Made by a program: the position numbers and the translations under genes. A DNA stretch of 64,000 nucleotides, taken from Prevotella sp. DNF00663 (GTDB lineage Bacteria; Bacteroidota; Bacteroidia; Bacteroidales; Bacteroidaceae). The notes under the pieces are model-generated. The model saw nothing but the letters and a program-made list of their open reading frames with translations, ran no database searches and was not told the origin of the DNA. Positions 1 to 9,922 of the stretch are shown here, in pieces. The stretch spans positions 1 through 64,000 of the forward strand of contig NZ_KQ960588.1 in the NCBI RefSeq assembly GCF_001553265.1. The letters run 5' to 3'. Each line of letters starts with the position of its first letter. Position 1 is the first letter of the stretch.

Positions 1-21
1 CTCTATAAATGAAGGTTTTGC

Positions 22-46
22 AGAGGTCTCAGACCTCTTATTTTCT
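22..46 (+). terminator. Hairpin terminator of the gene upstream of the window
   Basis: AGAGGTC and GACCTCT form a perfect 7-bp stem around a 3-base loop, followed by TATTTTCT. This looks like the intrinsic terminator of a gene lying left of the window. It precedes the gyrA promoter, so gyrA begins its own unit. Confidence 0.6.
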
Positions 47-64
47 CAATAAAGTTTTTAAATG

Positions 65-96
65 TTTGGAATGTGGGGATTTATTTTGTAATTTAG
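65..96 (+). promoter_or_regulatory. Candidate gyrA promoter (Bacteroidetes type)
   Basis: TTTG is followed 20 bases later by TAATTTAG, one mismatch from the TAnnTTTG -7 element of Bacteroidetes promoters. The spacing is typical. It leaves a leader of roughly 95 bases before the gyrA start codon. Confidence 0.45.
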
Positions 97-196
97 CAGC
101 TTGGAAGTGAAGCCCTAAACGGCTTAGAACGAAAATAAACGGCCTTTACGGCGATTTTAGACGAAAAGAATCATTCTAAAAATAATATAAATAATA

Positions 197-2800
197 ATGG
201 ACGAAAATCAGACTATTGATCATGACAGAATCATGAAAATCAACATTGAGGAGGAAATGAAGTCTTCGTACATCGACTATTCAATGTCGGTGATTGTAGC
301 TCGTGCACTCCCTGATGTGCGTGATGGATTTAAACCAGTACACCGTCGTATCCTCTATGGTATGCTGGGTATTGGAAATACAAGCGACAAACCTTATAAG
401 AAATGTGCCCGTATTGTGGGTGAAGTGCTTGGTAAATACCATCCTCATGGTGACTCTTCAGTTTATGGTGCGTTGGTACGTATGGGACAAGAGTGGAACA
501 TGCGTTATAAACTTGTTGATGGTCAAGGTAACTTCGGTAGCGTAGATGGCGACTCTGCTGCCGCCATGCGTTATACCGAGTGTAGACTTTCAAAGATGGG
601 TGAACATATCATGGATGACTTGGAAAAAGAAACCGTGGATATGGACAATAACTTTGATGACACTTTACAGGAACCTTCGGTGATGCCGACAAAGATACCA
701 AACCTACTTGTAAATGGTGGTAATGGTATTGCTGTAGGTATGGCGACCAACATCCCGACACATAATCTTGGTGAAGTTATTGATGGATGCTGTGCTTATA
801 TCGATAATCCGGATATAGACTTAGATGGATTAATGCAGTACATCAAGGCTCCGGATTTCCCAACCGGTGCATATATATATGGTATACAAGGCGTACGTCA
901 AGCATACGAGACAGGACGCGGACGTATTGTTATGCGCGCCAAAGCCGAAATAGAGAGCGATGAGAATCATGACAAGATTGTTATTACCGAAATTCCTTAC
1001 GGTGTAAATAAGGCTATGCTCATTGAGTATATTGCGGAACTGGTAAAGGAAGGCAAACTCGATGGAATCAGTAATGCCAACGACGAGAGCGGTCGTCAAG
1101 GTATGCGTATTGTCATAGATATTAAGCGCGATGCCAATGCCAACGTTATCTTGAATAAACTGTTTAAGATGACAGCTTTGCAAAGTTCATTCTCGGTGAA
1201 CTGTATTGCACTGGTCAAAGGGCGTCCACGCCTGTTAAGTTTAAAAGAATGTGTTAAACACTTCGTAGACCATCGTCATGATGTAACGATTCGCCGTACT
1301 CAATATGATTTGAGAAAGGCTCAAGAACGTGCTCATATTTTGGAAGGACTAATCATAGCATGTGATAATATTGATGAAGTCGTACATATTATTCGTGCTA
1401 GCAAGACTCCAATGGAAGCTCAAAGAAACTTGGAAAAACGTTTCGAACTTGACGAGCTACAGAGCAAAGCTATCGTAGATATGCGATTGAGCCAGTTGAC
1501 TGGCCTGCGTATGGATCAACTGCATGCTGAATATGAAGAATTGGAAAGACAAATAGAATATTACAATCAGATACTGACAGATCCTGAACTTTGTAAGAAA
1601 GTGATGAAGGATGAGTTGTTAGAGGTAAAAGAAAAGTACGGTGATGAGCGTCGTACAGAAATCAAATATTCTAGCGAAGAGTTTAATCCGGAAGATTTTT
1701 ATCCCAATGATCCGGTTGTTATTACTGTAAGTCATATGGGATACATTAAACGTACTCCATTAAGTGAGTTCCGCGAACAAGCTAGAGGTGGTGTCGGTTC
1801 AAAAGGGGCACGTCATCGTGAACAGGACTTTACTGAATTTATCTATCCGGCAACCATGCACCAAACAATGTTGTTCTTTACAAGAAAAGGGCGTTGTTAC
1901 TGGTTAAAGTGCTTTGAAATACCTGAAGGTGATCGTAATTCAAAGGGACGTGCTATCCAAAATATGCTCAACATAGAACCAGACGATGCTATCAATGCAA
2001 TTTTGCGTCTACGTGGTTTGGATGATGAAGAATTCATCAACTCTCACTATGTCGTATTTGCGACGAAGAATGGTACGGTTAAGAAAACCTCTCTTGAGGC
2101 TTATTCACGTCCCCGTGCTAATGGTGTCATCGCAATCAATATTGCTGAGGGTGATGAAGTTATAGATGTTCGTTTGACAAATGGACGAAATGAACTTATC
2201 CTTGCAAACAGAAACGGACGTGCCGTAAGATTCAACGAGGATACAATTCGTACTATGGGACGTACAGCAACCGGTGTACGCGGTATGCGTCTTGACGAGG
2301 ACAAAGAAGATCAAGTTATTGGTATGATTGTTGTTGATGATCCTGAGAAAGAGACTGTTATGGTTGTTTCTGAGCAAGGATACGGTAAACGTTCGGATGT
2401 AGAAGATTATCGTGTGACCAATCGTGGTGGTAAAGGTGTGAAAACACTTGCCATAACAGAAAAGACCGGTAAACTTGTCAGTATCAAGAATGTAACAGAT
2501 GATAATGACTTGATGATTATCAATAAGAGTGGTATCGTTATTCGTCTAGCTGTTTCGGACGTACGTACAATGGGACGTGCTACACAGGGAGTCCGTCTTA
2601 TCAATCTTGCTAAAAAGAATGATGTCATTGCTAGCGTATGTAAAGTAATGAGTTCTGAGCTAGAAGCTACGGTAGAGGAAGAAAGCCGAAGTCAGTGGGC
2701 ACAGAAATCAGAACAGTTTAAACAAGACTCTACAGCAGGAGAGAACACAGACGAAGACACAGCTGTTCATGAAGAGACAGATAACGAAGTAAGTGAATAA
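197..2800 (+). CDS. gyrA: DNA gyrase subunit A
   Basis: Breakage-reunion subunit of DNA gyrase, which introduces negative supercoils with GyrB in the cytoplasm. The 867 residues match the family length (E. coli 875). The winged-helix region holds HPHGDSSVY, and the catalytic tyrosine is Tyr126 in AAMRYTE. The C-terminal beta-pinwheel starts near residue 520 and carries a GyrA-box-like QARGGVG around residues 526-533, so this is gyrase rather than ParC. The tail is acidic. In the quinolone-resistance region, Ser87 (E. coli Ser83) is retained, but Gly91 sits where E. coli has Asp87. The stop overlaps no functional start; a secreted TPR gene begins 28 bases later and may be co-transcribed. Confidence 0.98.
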   Translation: MDENQTIDHDRIMKINIEEEMKSSYIDYSMSVIVARALPDVRDGFKPVHRRILYGMLGIGNTSDKPYKKCARIVGEVLGKYHPHGDSSVYGALVRMGQEWNMRYKLVDGQGNFGSVDGDSAAAMRYTECRLSKMGEHIMDDLEKETVDMDNNFDDTLQEPSVMPTKIPNLLVNGGNGIAVGMATNIPTHNLGEVIDGCCAYIDNPDIDLDGLMQYIKAPDFPTGAYIYGIQGVRQAYETGRGRIVMRAKAEIESDENHDKIVITEIPYGVNKAMLIEYIAELVKEGKLDGISNANDESGRQGMRIVIDIKRDANANVILNKLFKMTALQSSFSVNCIALVKGRPRLLSLKECVKHFVDHRHDVTIRRTQYDLRKAQERAHILEGLIIACDNIDEVVHIIRASKTPMEAQRNLEKRFELDELQSKAIVDMRLSQLTGLRMDQLHAEYEELERQIEYYNQILTDPELCKKVMKDELLEVKEKYGDERRTEIKYSSEEFNPEDFYPNDPVVITVSHMGYIKRTPLSEFREQARGGVGSKGARHREQDFTEFIYPATMHQTMLFFTRKGRCYWLKCFEIPEGDRNSKGRAIQNMLNIEPDDAINAILRLRGLDDEEFINSHYVVFATKNGTVKKTSLEAYSRPRANGVIAINIAEGDEVIDVRLTNGRNELILANRNGRAVRFNEDTIRTMGRTATGVRGMRLDEDKEDQVIGMIVVDDPEKETVMVVSEQGYGKRSDVEDYRVTNRGGKGVKTLAITEKTGKLVSIKNVTDDNDLMIINKSGIVIRLAVSDVRTMGRATQGVRLINLAKKNDVIASVCKVMSSELEATVEEESRSQWAQKSEQFKQDSTAGENTDEDTAVHEETDNEVSE

Positions 2801-2828
2801 TAATATTAAACTTTTAAACAACTTAAGT

Positions 2829-4052
2829 ATGAAAAAAATGATGATTGCAGCAATGGTGTTACTTGGTACATCAGCTGTATTTGCTGGAGACAGTGAACCT
2901 CTGAAAGCCATCTTGAAAGCTAAGACGTTTGCAGAGGCAGAAAGTCTTCTTAAAACAAATTTGAGCCAATTGGCTAATGCAGCTGAAAAGGCTGCTGCTT
3001 ATAACAAACTGGTGGATTTAGCCATGGATAAAGTTGGAAAAGAGCAAGCTGTCATAAATTCTAACCAAATGGCAGTACAGTTCAAACAAGGTAAGGTGGA
3101 AGCCTATGATACCTTGGGATTCTATAACGCTGTTTACAATGCAATGAATAATGGTATGCTTGGCAATGCCTTTGATCAACAGCCGAACGAAAAAGGAAAG
3201 ATAAAGCCCAAATTCGAAAGCTCGAATAGCAACCGTCTCTACAACATTCGTCCACAGCTGATTAACGGTGGTCAAGAGTTTGGCAAAAAGGAAAATCAAG
3301 CAGAAGCCCTGAAATATTTTGGTTTATATGTTGATAGCTCTGAAGATCCTCTGTTTAAAGGAATTGACAAAACAAAGAATCCTGATCAATATCTTGGCGA
3401 AGTTGCTCGGGTAGCAGCTGTATATGCTTTCCAGAACAAAGATTTGGAGCGTGCCAACAGATATTGCGATGTAGCAATGAAGGATACCGCAGTATATAAA
3501 GAGGCTTTGAATCTAAAGATGTATCTGATGCAACAAGGACTCAAAACAAAGACCGACTCATTGCAAAATGTAGAAACCTTAAAAGGAATTTATGCTAAAG
3601 ATCCTAAAAATGAGCAGATCTTTGCAACTTTGGCTAATATGTATGGTAGCCTAAAAATGGCTAGCGAACAGACTCAGTTCATTAATGACAAGATAGCACA
3701 AGATCCAAAATGCTTCTCGGCTTGGGCACTGAAAGGTCAAAATGCAATGAATGCAAACAAGCTAGATGAAGCAACTTCTAGCTTCAAGAAGGCTTTGGAA
3801 ATAGATGGAGAAAACGTTGTTGTACTTACTTATCTTGGTTTTACAATTAATGCTCAAGCAGGTGCTATCAGTAATGATGCCGCTGGCCAAAAGAAACTCT
3901 ATGAGGAGAGTACTGCAATCTTGGAAAAAGCTCGCAGTTTAGACCCTAACCGCGAAAAAGCCAATTGGAGCTATCCTCTATATCAATGCTACTATTCTCT
4001 TTATGGTGCAAATGATGCACGCACTAAAGAGATGGAGTCTCTAAACAAGTAA
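2829..4052 (+). CDS. Secreted TPR-repeat protein, paralogue 1 of 3
   Basis: Exported protein of 407 residues, function unknown. The start is set at MKKMMIAAMVLL, which gives a clean signal peptide ending near AVFAGD; an upstream in-frame ATG would add a hydrophilic stretch before the signal. The rest is alpha-helical with degenerate TPR units. The best ones are near residues 265-335 (AWALKGQNAMNANKLDEA followed by ALEIDGENVVVLTYLG). The ending (KARSLDPNREKANWSYPL, then YSLYG) recurs in the two following genes, which also share the middle segment (LINGG...KYFGLYVDSSEDPLF). It lies directly behind gyrA and heads a run of three paralogues. TPR proteins of this kind scaffold protein contacts; a periplasmic location is inferred from the signal peptide. 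Confidence 0.85.
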   Translation: MKKMMIAAMVLLGTSAVFAGDSEPLKAILKAKTFAEAESLLKTNLSQLANAAEKAAAYNKLVDLAMDKVGKEQAVINSNQMAVQFKQGKVEAYDTLGFYNAVYNAMNNGMLGNAFDQQPNEKGKIKPKFESSNSNRLYNIRPQLINGGQEFGKKENQAEALKYFGLYVDSSEDPLFKGIDKTKNPDQYLGEVARVAAVYAFQNKDLERANRYCDVAMKDTAVYKEALNLKMYLMQQGLKTKTDSLQNVETLKGIYAKDPKNEQIFATLANMYGSLKMASEQTQFINDKIAQDPKCFSAWALKGQNAMNANKLDEATSSFKKALEIDGENVVVLTYLGFTINAQAGAISNDAAGQKKLYEESTAILEKARSLDPNREKANWSYPLYQCYYSLYGANDARTKEMESLNK

Positions 4053-4062
4053 AGGATATTGA

Positions 4063-5133
4063 ATGAAAAAGAATCTCTATTTGTTTCTACTTTTTTGGAT
4101 CTCTTTATCGATACAAGGTAAAGATGTTTCACCACGTACTACCGCAAAAAAGCTGAATAAACAAATAGAGGTTCTTTTACAAAAAATAGAAGGTAGACAA
4201 TATCAAAAAACAGACTCGGCAACTTATTATAACAATGTATCTGAAATAATAAAAATGGCATTGTTATGTGATTTTTACGATGTACAAGCTTCAAAGAGTC
4301 TGCATGATATACTAACCTATCGTTCAAAGAATGTCAAACGCTTGAGTGGGTATTTAGAGACATTAATAGATGCAGGAAGGTATTATTATCGACATAGGCA
4401 GAATGATTCTGCTATTAATGTCTTTAAGTTCTATCTGGATTGTACAGAAAGTGCTTTATTCCATGAGCAAAAATATATTCAGGGACAAGCTGCTTATTAT
4501 ATAAGCTTACTTACTTATGGAAAAAAGGATTATATTACATCAGAACAATTCGCAGATGTAGCATTAAGGGATATTAATTATGCAAAGGAAGCCGCTAAGA
4601 TAAAAATAAATTGTATGAGGATGGGATTAAAGAACAGTGCTGATTCTATCCAATATTATTCTGTTCTTTCTGCCCTTCATCGAAAGGCTCCTGAAGATGA
4701 ATTATATTTTAAGCTATTGATAGAATATCTATCATCGCCGGGACATAAACGTCAGCTGAAAGAATTTGCGAGCACAGAAGTCCGTATCAGACCACACAAT
4801 AAATTGGTTTGGGCCTTGAAAGGAGAGACAGATATGAAGTCCCAACAATGGGATAATGCTATAGTTTCTTTTAACAAGGCACTTTCTATGGATTCGACTA
4901 TGGTGAAAGCCGTTTATAATATAGGTTTATGCTATTGTTCAAAAGCCATGTATTTAAGGAGGGAGTTTGAAAACGATAGTGGAAAAATAAAGCGAAAAGA
5001 TTTTCAACTGATAAAGAAAGAATTAAATCAAGCTGCTATGTGGCTGCGAAAAGCGGAATCATTAGATCCTAATGAGGAGATTGTTAAATGGAAGTTTCCA
5101 TTACAAAAGGTAATAAAAGTTTTAGGTAATTAG
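4063..5133 (+). CDS. Secreted TPR-repeat protein, paralogue 2 of 3
   Basis: A 356-residue exported protein. A signal peptide (MKKNLYLFLLFWISLSIQG) is followed by helical repeats. It is a divergent paralogue of its left neighbour: both carry a TPR with WALKGETDMKSQQWDNAI, then KALSMDSTMVKAVYNIGLCY, then a closing LRKAESLDPNEEIVKWKFPL. It lacks the conserved middle segment containing LINGG, which is why it is about 50 residues shorter. The gap to the gene before is 10 bases and to the gene after 7 bases, which supports one transcript. Base composition is visibly more AT-rich than gyrA. Function is not known. Confidence 0.8.
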   Translation: MKKNLYLFLLFWISLSIQGKDVSPRTTAKKLNKQIEVLLQKIEGRQYQKTDSATYYNNVSEIIKMALLCDFYDVQASKSLHDILTYRSKNVKRLSGYLETLIDAGRYYYRHRQNDSAINVFKFYLDCTESALFHEQKYIQGQAAYYISLLTYGKKDYITSEQFADVALRDINYAKEAAKIKINCMRMGLKNSADSIQYYSVLSALHRKAPEDELYFKLLIEYLSSPGHKRQLKEFASTEVRIRPHNKLVWALKGETDMKSQQWDNAIVSFNKALSMDSTMVKAVYNIGLCYCSKAMYLRREFENDSGKIKRKDFQLIKKELNQAAMWLRKAESLDPNEEIVKWKFPLQKVIKVLGN

Positions 5134-5140
5134 TTGAATT

Positions 5141-6349
5141 ATGATAGGTAAGATAAAGATTATCATTTGCGTGCTGATATTTTTTTCTTTAGGCACAAAT
5201 GCTCAAAAGAAAGAAATGGCACAAGCAAGGAGCGACATAAAGAGTGGTAAGAATCTAGAAAGAGTTGAACAAAGCATGAAACAGCTTTTAAAAGATTCGG
5301 CAAACAGAACAAATGAAAAGATATGGCTTCTTTTGTTTGAAGCTCAAAAAAAACAATATGAGCAAGGAAATGAGAAGTTATATTTAAAACAAAAGTATGA
5401 TACTGCAAGATTATTTAATTCTTGTCTCAATCTATTTACTACCTTGGAAGGATTGGATTCTTTAGATGCTCGCCCTGACAAGAAAGGAGAAATAAAACTA
5501 AAATATAGAGCAAAACATTCGGAATTACTGAATGTATATCGACCCAACTTATACAATGGAGGTATTTATTTCCTCAACAAACAAGATTTTAAAACTGCAT
5601 ATCACTTCTTAGATACATATATAAATAGCGCAGACCAGCCTTTATTTAGCGCATATAAATATCTAGAAAAAGATAAGACATTACCAGTAGCAGCCTATTG
5701 GGCCGTATATTGCGGATATAAGATGGGGGATACAAAGGCAACCTTGCATCATACCTATTTAGCATTGAAAGATACGGCTCATTATGCCATGATGTTACAA
5801 TATCTTGCAGAAACTTATAAACTTGAGAATGACACTGCTCGTTATGTACAAACCTTGAAGGATGGATTCTCTAAATATCCTAAATTTCCATTTTTCTTTC
5901 CCCGTTTAGTAGACTACTATTCTGACTTACGACAAAACAATAAAGTTTTAGAAGTCTGTAAACAAGCATTAAAAGCTGATAGTACGAATACTATATTTAA
6001 ATTTGCAATGAGTACTACATTGTTGAATATGGGACAATACGAAGAATGTATTAGATTATGTGACGACTTACTGAAACAAGATAGTTCTATGGTTGATGCC
6101 TATTTAAATCTAGGATTGGCATATTTCAATCAAGGTATAGAGATTGATAAGAAAACAGGAGATCAAGTTAAGAAAAAAAAGATGATTATACAATCATATA
6201 AAGCTGCTTTACCTTATCTACAAAAATATAAGACATTAGCACCCAATCAGAAAGATAGATGGGGATTGCCACTCTATACTATCTATTTAAATTTAAATAT
6301 GGGCAAAGAGTTTGATGAAATTGACCACATATTAAAACAAAGAAAATGA
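5141..6349 (+). CDS. Secreted TPR-repeat protein, paralogue 3 of 3
   Basis: A 402-residue exported protein with an N-terminal hydrophobic signal (IIICVLIFFSLGTNAQ). It matches the first paralogue in layout: YRPNLYNGGIYFLNKQDFKTA parallels the LINGG region, YINSADQPLFSAYKYLEKD parallels YVDSSEDPLFKGIDKTKN, then TPRs (CKQALKADSTNTIFKFAMST; DAYLNLGLAYFNQGIEID), and a last motif YLQKYKTLAPNQKDRWGLPL. Its last codon and stop overlap the start of the helicase gene (ATGA), so translational coupling is likely. Its function is unknown; the shared architecture with both neighbours argues for a multi-component TPR assembly or for recent duplication. Confidence 0.8.
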   Translation: MIGKIKIIICVLIFFSLGTNAQKKEMAQARSDIKSGKNLERVEQSMKQLLKDSANRTNEKIWLLLFEAQKKQYEQGNEKLYLKQKYDTARLFNSCLNLFTTLEGLDSLDARPDKKGEIKLKYRAKHSELLNVYRPNLYNGGIYFLNKQDFKTAYHFLDTYINSADQPLFSAYKYLEKDKTLPVAAYWAVYCGYKMGDTKATLHHTYLALKDTAHYAMMLQYLAETYKLENDTARYVQTLKDGFSKYPKFPFFFPRLVDYYSDLRQNNKVLEVCKQALKADSTNTIFKFAMSTTLLNMGQYEECIRLCDDLLKQDSSMVDAYLNLGLAYFNQGIEIDKKTGDQVKKKKMIIQSYKAALPYLQKYKTLAPNQKDRWGLPLYTIYLNLNMGKEFDEIDHILKQRK

Positions 6350-7662
6350 AAGGATTAGATAATATACAACAGAAGCTAGGAATCAAGTTGAATGGTATGC
6401 AAGAGGCTGCCATGAACGCTATATTACATACTAACAAAGATATACTTGTACTTTCGCCAACAGGGTCAGGAAAGACATTAGCTTATTTATTGCCATTAAC
6501 TCAACTTCTGAATCCTGATAATCCACAGATCCAAGCTGTCGTTATAGTTCCGGGGAGAGAACTGGCTCTGCAATCATCAGAAGTATTGAATAATATGGGC
6601 AGTGGTTTGAAAGCTATTGCCTGTTATGGTGGGCGTACTGCTATGGAGGAGCATCGACATACGAAGCAAGTTTGCCCCCATATAATCTTTGCAACTCCCG
6701 GACGACTGAACGACCATCTTGATAAAAACAACTTCAATATAGACAATATTAAGTTTATTATTATTGATGAATTTGATAAGTGTTTGGAGATGGGGTTCCA
6801 AAATGAAATGAGTCGTATATTTGAAAAATTGTCCCATGTAGAACGGCACATTTTATTGTCTGCTACAAATGCAAAATCTATACCTCAATTCGTCCAAATG
6901 GGCAGAACAGAGAAAGTTGATTATCTCTCTACCGAACAAGTGCCGGATAGAGTAACCATATATAAAGTAAAAAGCCCTGTAAAAGATAAATTAGAAACAT
7001 TAAGACAGCTTCTTTGCGATATAGGAAATCAAAGTAGCATTGTTTTTCTAAATTATCGAGATAGTGTAGAAAGAACTGCCTCTTATTTGGAACAAAATCG
7101 TTTTACAGTTAGTGCTTTTCATGGCGGTTTAGAACAAAAGCAACGTGAAGATGCTTTGTATAAATTCACTAATAAAAGTGCCAATATACTTATTAGCACA
7201 GATTTAGCATCTCGTGGACTTGATATTCCGGATATTGCAAATATCATTCATTATCATTTACCGGAAAACGAAGATGGTTATATACATAGAGTAGGAAGAA
7301 CTGCAAGATGGGATAAGATGGGAAAAACGTTCTTTATCCTTGGACCTGACGAAGCCCTTCCAGATTATATAGATGGCAATATGGTGGATTATCAAATTTC
7401 AGAGGAACTACCAGAGCCCCCTAAGCCTCAAATGGCGACATTGTATATAGGAAAGGGAAAGAAAGATAAATTAAGCAAGGGGGATATCGTAGGCTTCTTA
7501 TGTAAGAAAGGAGGACTGCAAATCACGGAGATTGGCCGCATTGATGTGAAAGATAGATATACGTATGTTGCAGTCTCACATCCTCGACTACAACATGTAC
7601 TGCAATTAGTCCAAGGGGAGAAGATTAAAGGGGTACGTACTGTGATAGAAGAAGTTAAATAA
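6346..7662 (+). CDS. dbpA: DEAD-box RNA helicase, DbpA-like
   Basis: ATP-dependent RNA helicase of 438 residues. Motifs in order: Q motif around residues 12-20, Walker A SPTGSGKT (about 37-44), PGRELA (Ia), TPGR (Ib), DEFD as motif II (about 141-144) instead of DEAD, SAT (III, about 172), STDLASRGLDIP (V) and HRVGRTAR (VI). The last ~75 residues (ATLYIGKGKKDKLSKGDIVG, then IGRIDVKDRYTYVAV) match the RRM-like DbpA RNA-binding domain, which in E. coli DbpA recognises hairpin 92 of 23S rRNA. A role in large-subunit assembly is therefore likely. The start overlaps the stop of the preceding TPR gene by four bases. The gene symbol rests on the C-terminal domain. Confidence 0.85.
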   Translation: MKGLDNIQQKLGIKLNGMQEAAMNAILHTNKDILVLSPTGSGKTLAYLLPLTQLLNPDNPQIQAVVIVPGRELALQSSEVLNNMGSGLKAIACYGGRTAMEEHRHTKQVCPHIIFATPGRLNDHLDKNNFNIDNIKFIIIDEFDKCLEMGFQNEMSRIFEKLSHVERHILLSATNAKSIPQFVQMGRTEKVDYLSTEQVPDRVTIYKVKSPVKDKLETLRQLLCDIGNQSSIVFLNYRDSVERTASYLEQNRFTVSAFHGGLEQKQREDALYKFTNKSANILISTDLASRGLDIPDIANIIHYHLPENEDGYIHRVGRTARWDKMGKTFFILGPDEALPDYIDGNMVDYQISEELPEPPKPQMATLYIGKGKKDKLSKGDIVGFLCKKGGLQITEIGRIDVKDRYTYVAVSHPRLQHVLQLVQGEKIKGVRTVIEEVK

Positions 7663-7724
7663 ATAGCTTGTTTATAACATAATGTCATAAAATAATAGGA
7701 AATAATAAAAAGTTGCTATTTTAT

Positions 7725-7755
7725 TTTGAAAAATAAAGGAAAAATAGTAACTTCG
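7725..7755 (+). promoter_or_regulatory. Candidate serC promoter
   Basis: TTTG, 19 bases, then TAACTTCG (one mismatch to TAnnTTTG). It lies about 55 bases before the serC start and after the helicase gene, and would begin the serC-serA-DUF1015-yigZ transcript. Confidence 0.5.
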
Positions 7756-7809
7756 CCACAACAAATTAATTCACTAGAACATTTATTTTATAACTAAAAA
7801 TATTTTCAG

Positions 7810-8877
7810 ATGAAGAAGTATAATTTTAATGCAGGTCCTTCAATGCTTCCTAGAGAAGTGATAGAAAATACTGCCAAGCAGATTTTGGACTTCAATGGGA
7901 GTGGGCTGTCTCTTATGGAGATTAGCCATCGAGCTAAAGACTTCCAACCTGTTGTAGATGAGTCGGTCGCCTTAATCAAGGAACTGCTTAGTATTCCTGA
8001 GGGCTATTCCGTAATATATCTCGGTGGTGGTGCTTCTTTACAGTTTACTCAAATACCTGCTAACTTTCTCATCAAAAAGGCTGCATACCTAAATACTGGT
8101 ACATGGGCTAAGAAGGCTATGAAGGAAGCCAAGCTGTATGGTGAAGTTACTGAAGTTGCTTCTTCTGCTGATGCTAATTATACTTTTATTCCAAAGAGTT
8201 ATACAATACCAACAGACGCAGACTACTTGCATATCACTACCAATAATACAATCTATGGAACAGAAATTCGCAAGGATCTAGATAGTCCTATTCCATTAAT
8301 TGCAGATATGAGTTCTGATATCTTTAGTCGCCCTGTAGATGTCTCTAAATATGATGCAATATATGCTGGAGCTCAAAAAAATCTAGCTATGGCTGGTGTA
8401 ACGGTCATCATTGTTAAAGACGAAAAATTAGGTAAGGTACCTCGCGAATTACCCACCATGTTTGATTATCGTACTCATGTAGATAAAGGTTCCATGTTTA
8501 ATACTCCTCCTGTTGTTCCAATTTATTCAGCATTGGAAACATTACGTTGGATAAAGAAAAATGGTGGTGTTGAAGCTATGAACAAACTAGCTCATCAACA
8601 TGCTGACATTGTGTACAACGAAATAGATCGTAATAAACTCTTTAAAGGGACTGCTGCTGAACAAGATCGTTCTGTCATGAATCTTTGTTTCGTGATGGCC
8701 GATGAATATAAAGAATTGGAAAAATCTTTCTTAGACTTTGCAACAGAACGTGGAATGGTCGGTATCAAGGGACACCGCTCAGTAGGAGGATTCCGTGCTA
8801 GTTGCTATAATGCCCAAACTCTCGAAGGCGTTAATGCACTTGTTCAGGCTATGAGGGATTTCGAGGCTAAGTACTAG
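7810..8877 (+). CDS. serC: Phosphoserine aminotransferase
   Basis: Class-V aminotransferase converting 3-phosphohydroxypyruvate and glutamate to phosphoserine and 2-oxoglutarate, the second step of serine synthesis; homologues also act in the PLP pathway. The N-terminus [14 protein letters not shown] is the SerC signature. The PLP lysine is Lys190 in [19 protein letters not shown] near the C-terminus is the usual phosphate-binding arginine region. The 355-residue length is standard. It is followed by serA after a 123-base spacer holding a hairpin, so the two consecutive pathway steps are adjacent. Confidence 0.97.
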   Translation: MKKYNFNAGPSMLPREVIENTAKQILDFNGSGLSLMEISHRAKDFQPVVDESVALIKELLSIPEGYSVIYLGGGASLQFTQIPANFLIKKAAYLNTGTWAKKAMKEAKLYGEVTEVASSADANYTFIPKSYTIPTDADYLHITTNNTIYGTEIRKDLDSPIPLIADMSSDIFSRPVDVSKYDAIYAGAQKNLAMAGVTVIIVKDEKLGKVPRELPTMFDYRTHVDKGSMFNTPPVVPIYSALETLRWIKKNGGVEAMNKLAHQHADIVYNEIDRNKLFKGTAAEQDRSVMNLCFVMADEYKELEKSFLDFATERGMVGIKGHRSVGGFRASCYNAQTLEGVNALVQAMRDFEAKY

Positions 8878-8897
8878 TTAAGAATAACATCATAAAA

Positions 8898-8960
8898 TGG
8901 TTGGGTGCTAGCGTATGGTTGTCGATAATAGAATATGACATTCACACTATCACCCAACTA
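8898..8960. other. Hairpin in the serC-serA spacer
   Basis: TGGTTGGGTG pairs with CACCCAACTA (ten pairs including one G-T) around a 43-base loop that itself holds a short TGTC/GACA stem. There is no clear T-tract after it, so it may be an attenuating or mRNA-stabilising structure rather than a terminator. I do not recognise it as a known riboswitch. Confidence 0.4.
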
Positions 8961-9000
8961 TTAGTTTATATTTGTTCAATCATTAAATCGCATAAAAGAC

Positions 9001-9918
9001 ATGAAAGTATTAGTAGCAACAGAGAAACCTTTTGCAGCTACAGCTGTCGAAGGTATTAAAAAAGAAATAGAGAGTGCAGGAAACCAAGTAATTCTCCTCG
9101 AAAAATACACTGATAATTCACAACTTCTTGAGGCTATCAACGACGTAGATGCCATGATTGTTCGTTCGGATAAGGTTACACCAGAAGTACTAGATGCAGC
9201 TAAAGCACTCAAGATTGTTGTTCGTGCAGGTGCTGGATATGATTCTATTGATACAGCTTATGCAAAAGAGAAGAATATTATTGTAGAAAATACTCCGGGG
9301 CAAAATTCCAATGCGGTGGCTGAATTAGTGTTTGGACTATTGGTCTATGCAGTACGTAATTTTTATAATGGAAAAGCCGGAACCGAACTAAAAGATAAAA
9401 AGCTAGGCATTCTTGCTTTTGGAAACGTAGGACGCAATGTAGCCCGGATTGCTAAAGGATTCGGTATGGATATTTATGCTTACGATGCATATTGTCCTGC
9501 TGAAGCAATAGAGGCTGCAGGAGTTCATGCTGTAAAGAGCCAAGACGAACTATTTCGGACCTGTGATATTATCTCTCTACACATCCCTGCTACTCCTGAA
9601 ACTAAGGACAGTATTGATTATCGTACTGTCAATCAGCTTCCAAAGGGTGGCATTCTTATCAATACTGCTCGTAAGGAAGTTATCAACGAACCTGAGCTTA
9701 TTAAATTACTTTCAGAACGTGCCGACCTTAAATATATCACAGATATTAAACCAGATGCAGATACAGATTTCCAGCAATTAGAAGGACGTTATTTTACTAC
9801 TCCTAAGAAGATGGGAGCTCAGACAGCGGAAGCAAATACGAATGCGGGCATTGCCGCGGCTAAGCAAATCAATGCTTTCTTCAAAGATGGATGCACTAAA
9901 TATCAAGTAAATAAATAG
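9001..9918 (+). CDS. serA: D-3-phosphoglycerate dehydrogenase, Bacteroidales type
   Basis: NAD-dependent 2-hydroxyacid dehydrogenase, the first step of serine synthesis (3-phosphoglycerate to 3-phosphohydroxypyruvate), adjacent to serC. The Rossmann motif GNVGRNVA is at residues 141-148 and the active-site Arg lies in NTARK (Arg224). At 305 residues it is the short form, without ACT or intervening domains. Two residues are unusual: the position of the catalytic Glu (family motif DVFPTEP) reads DIKPDAD, giving Ala253, and the catalytic His (TPHIGAS) is replaced by TPKKMGA, Lys269. From memory this TPKKMGA form is shared by Bacteroides SerA proteins, so it is a lineage variant rather than decay. 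The stop is 4 bases before the next gene. Confidence 0.9.
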   Translation: MKVLVATEKPFAATAVEGIKKEIESAGNQVILLEKYTDNSQLLEAINDVDAMIVRSDKVTPEVLDAAKALKIVVRAGAGYDSIDTAYAKEKNIIVENTPGQNSNAVAELVFGLLVYAVRNFYNGKAGTELKDKKLGILAFGNVGRNVARIAKGFGMDIYAYDAYCPAEAIEAAGVHAVKSQDELFRTCDIISLHIPATPETKDSIDYRTVNQLPKGGILINTARKEVINEPELIKLLSERADLKYITDIKPDADTDFQQLEGRYFTTPKKMGAQTAEANTNAGIAAAKQINAFFKDGCTKYQVNK

Positions 9919-9922
9919 TAAC

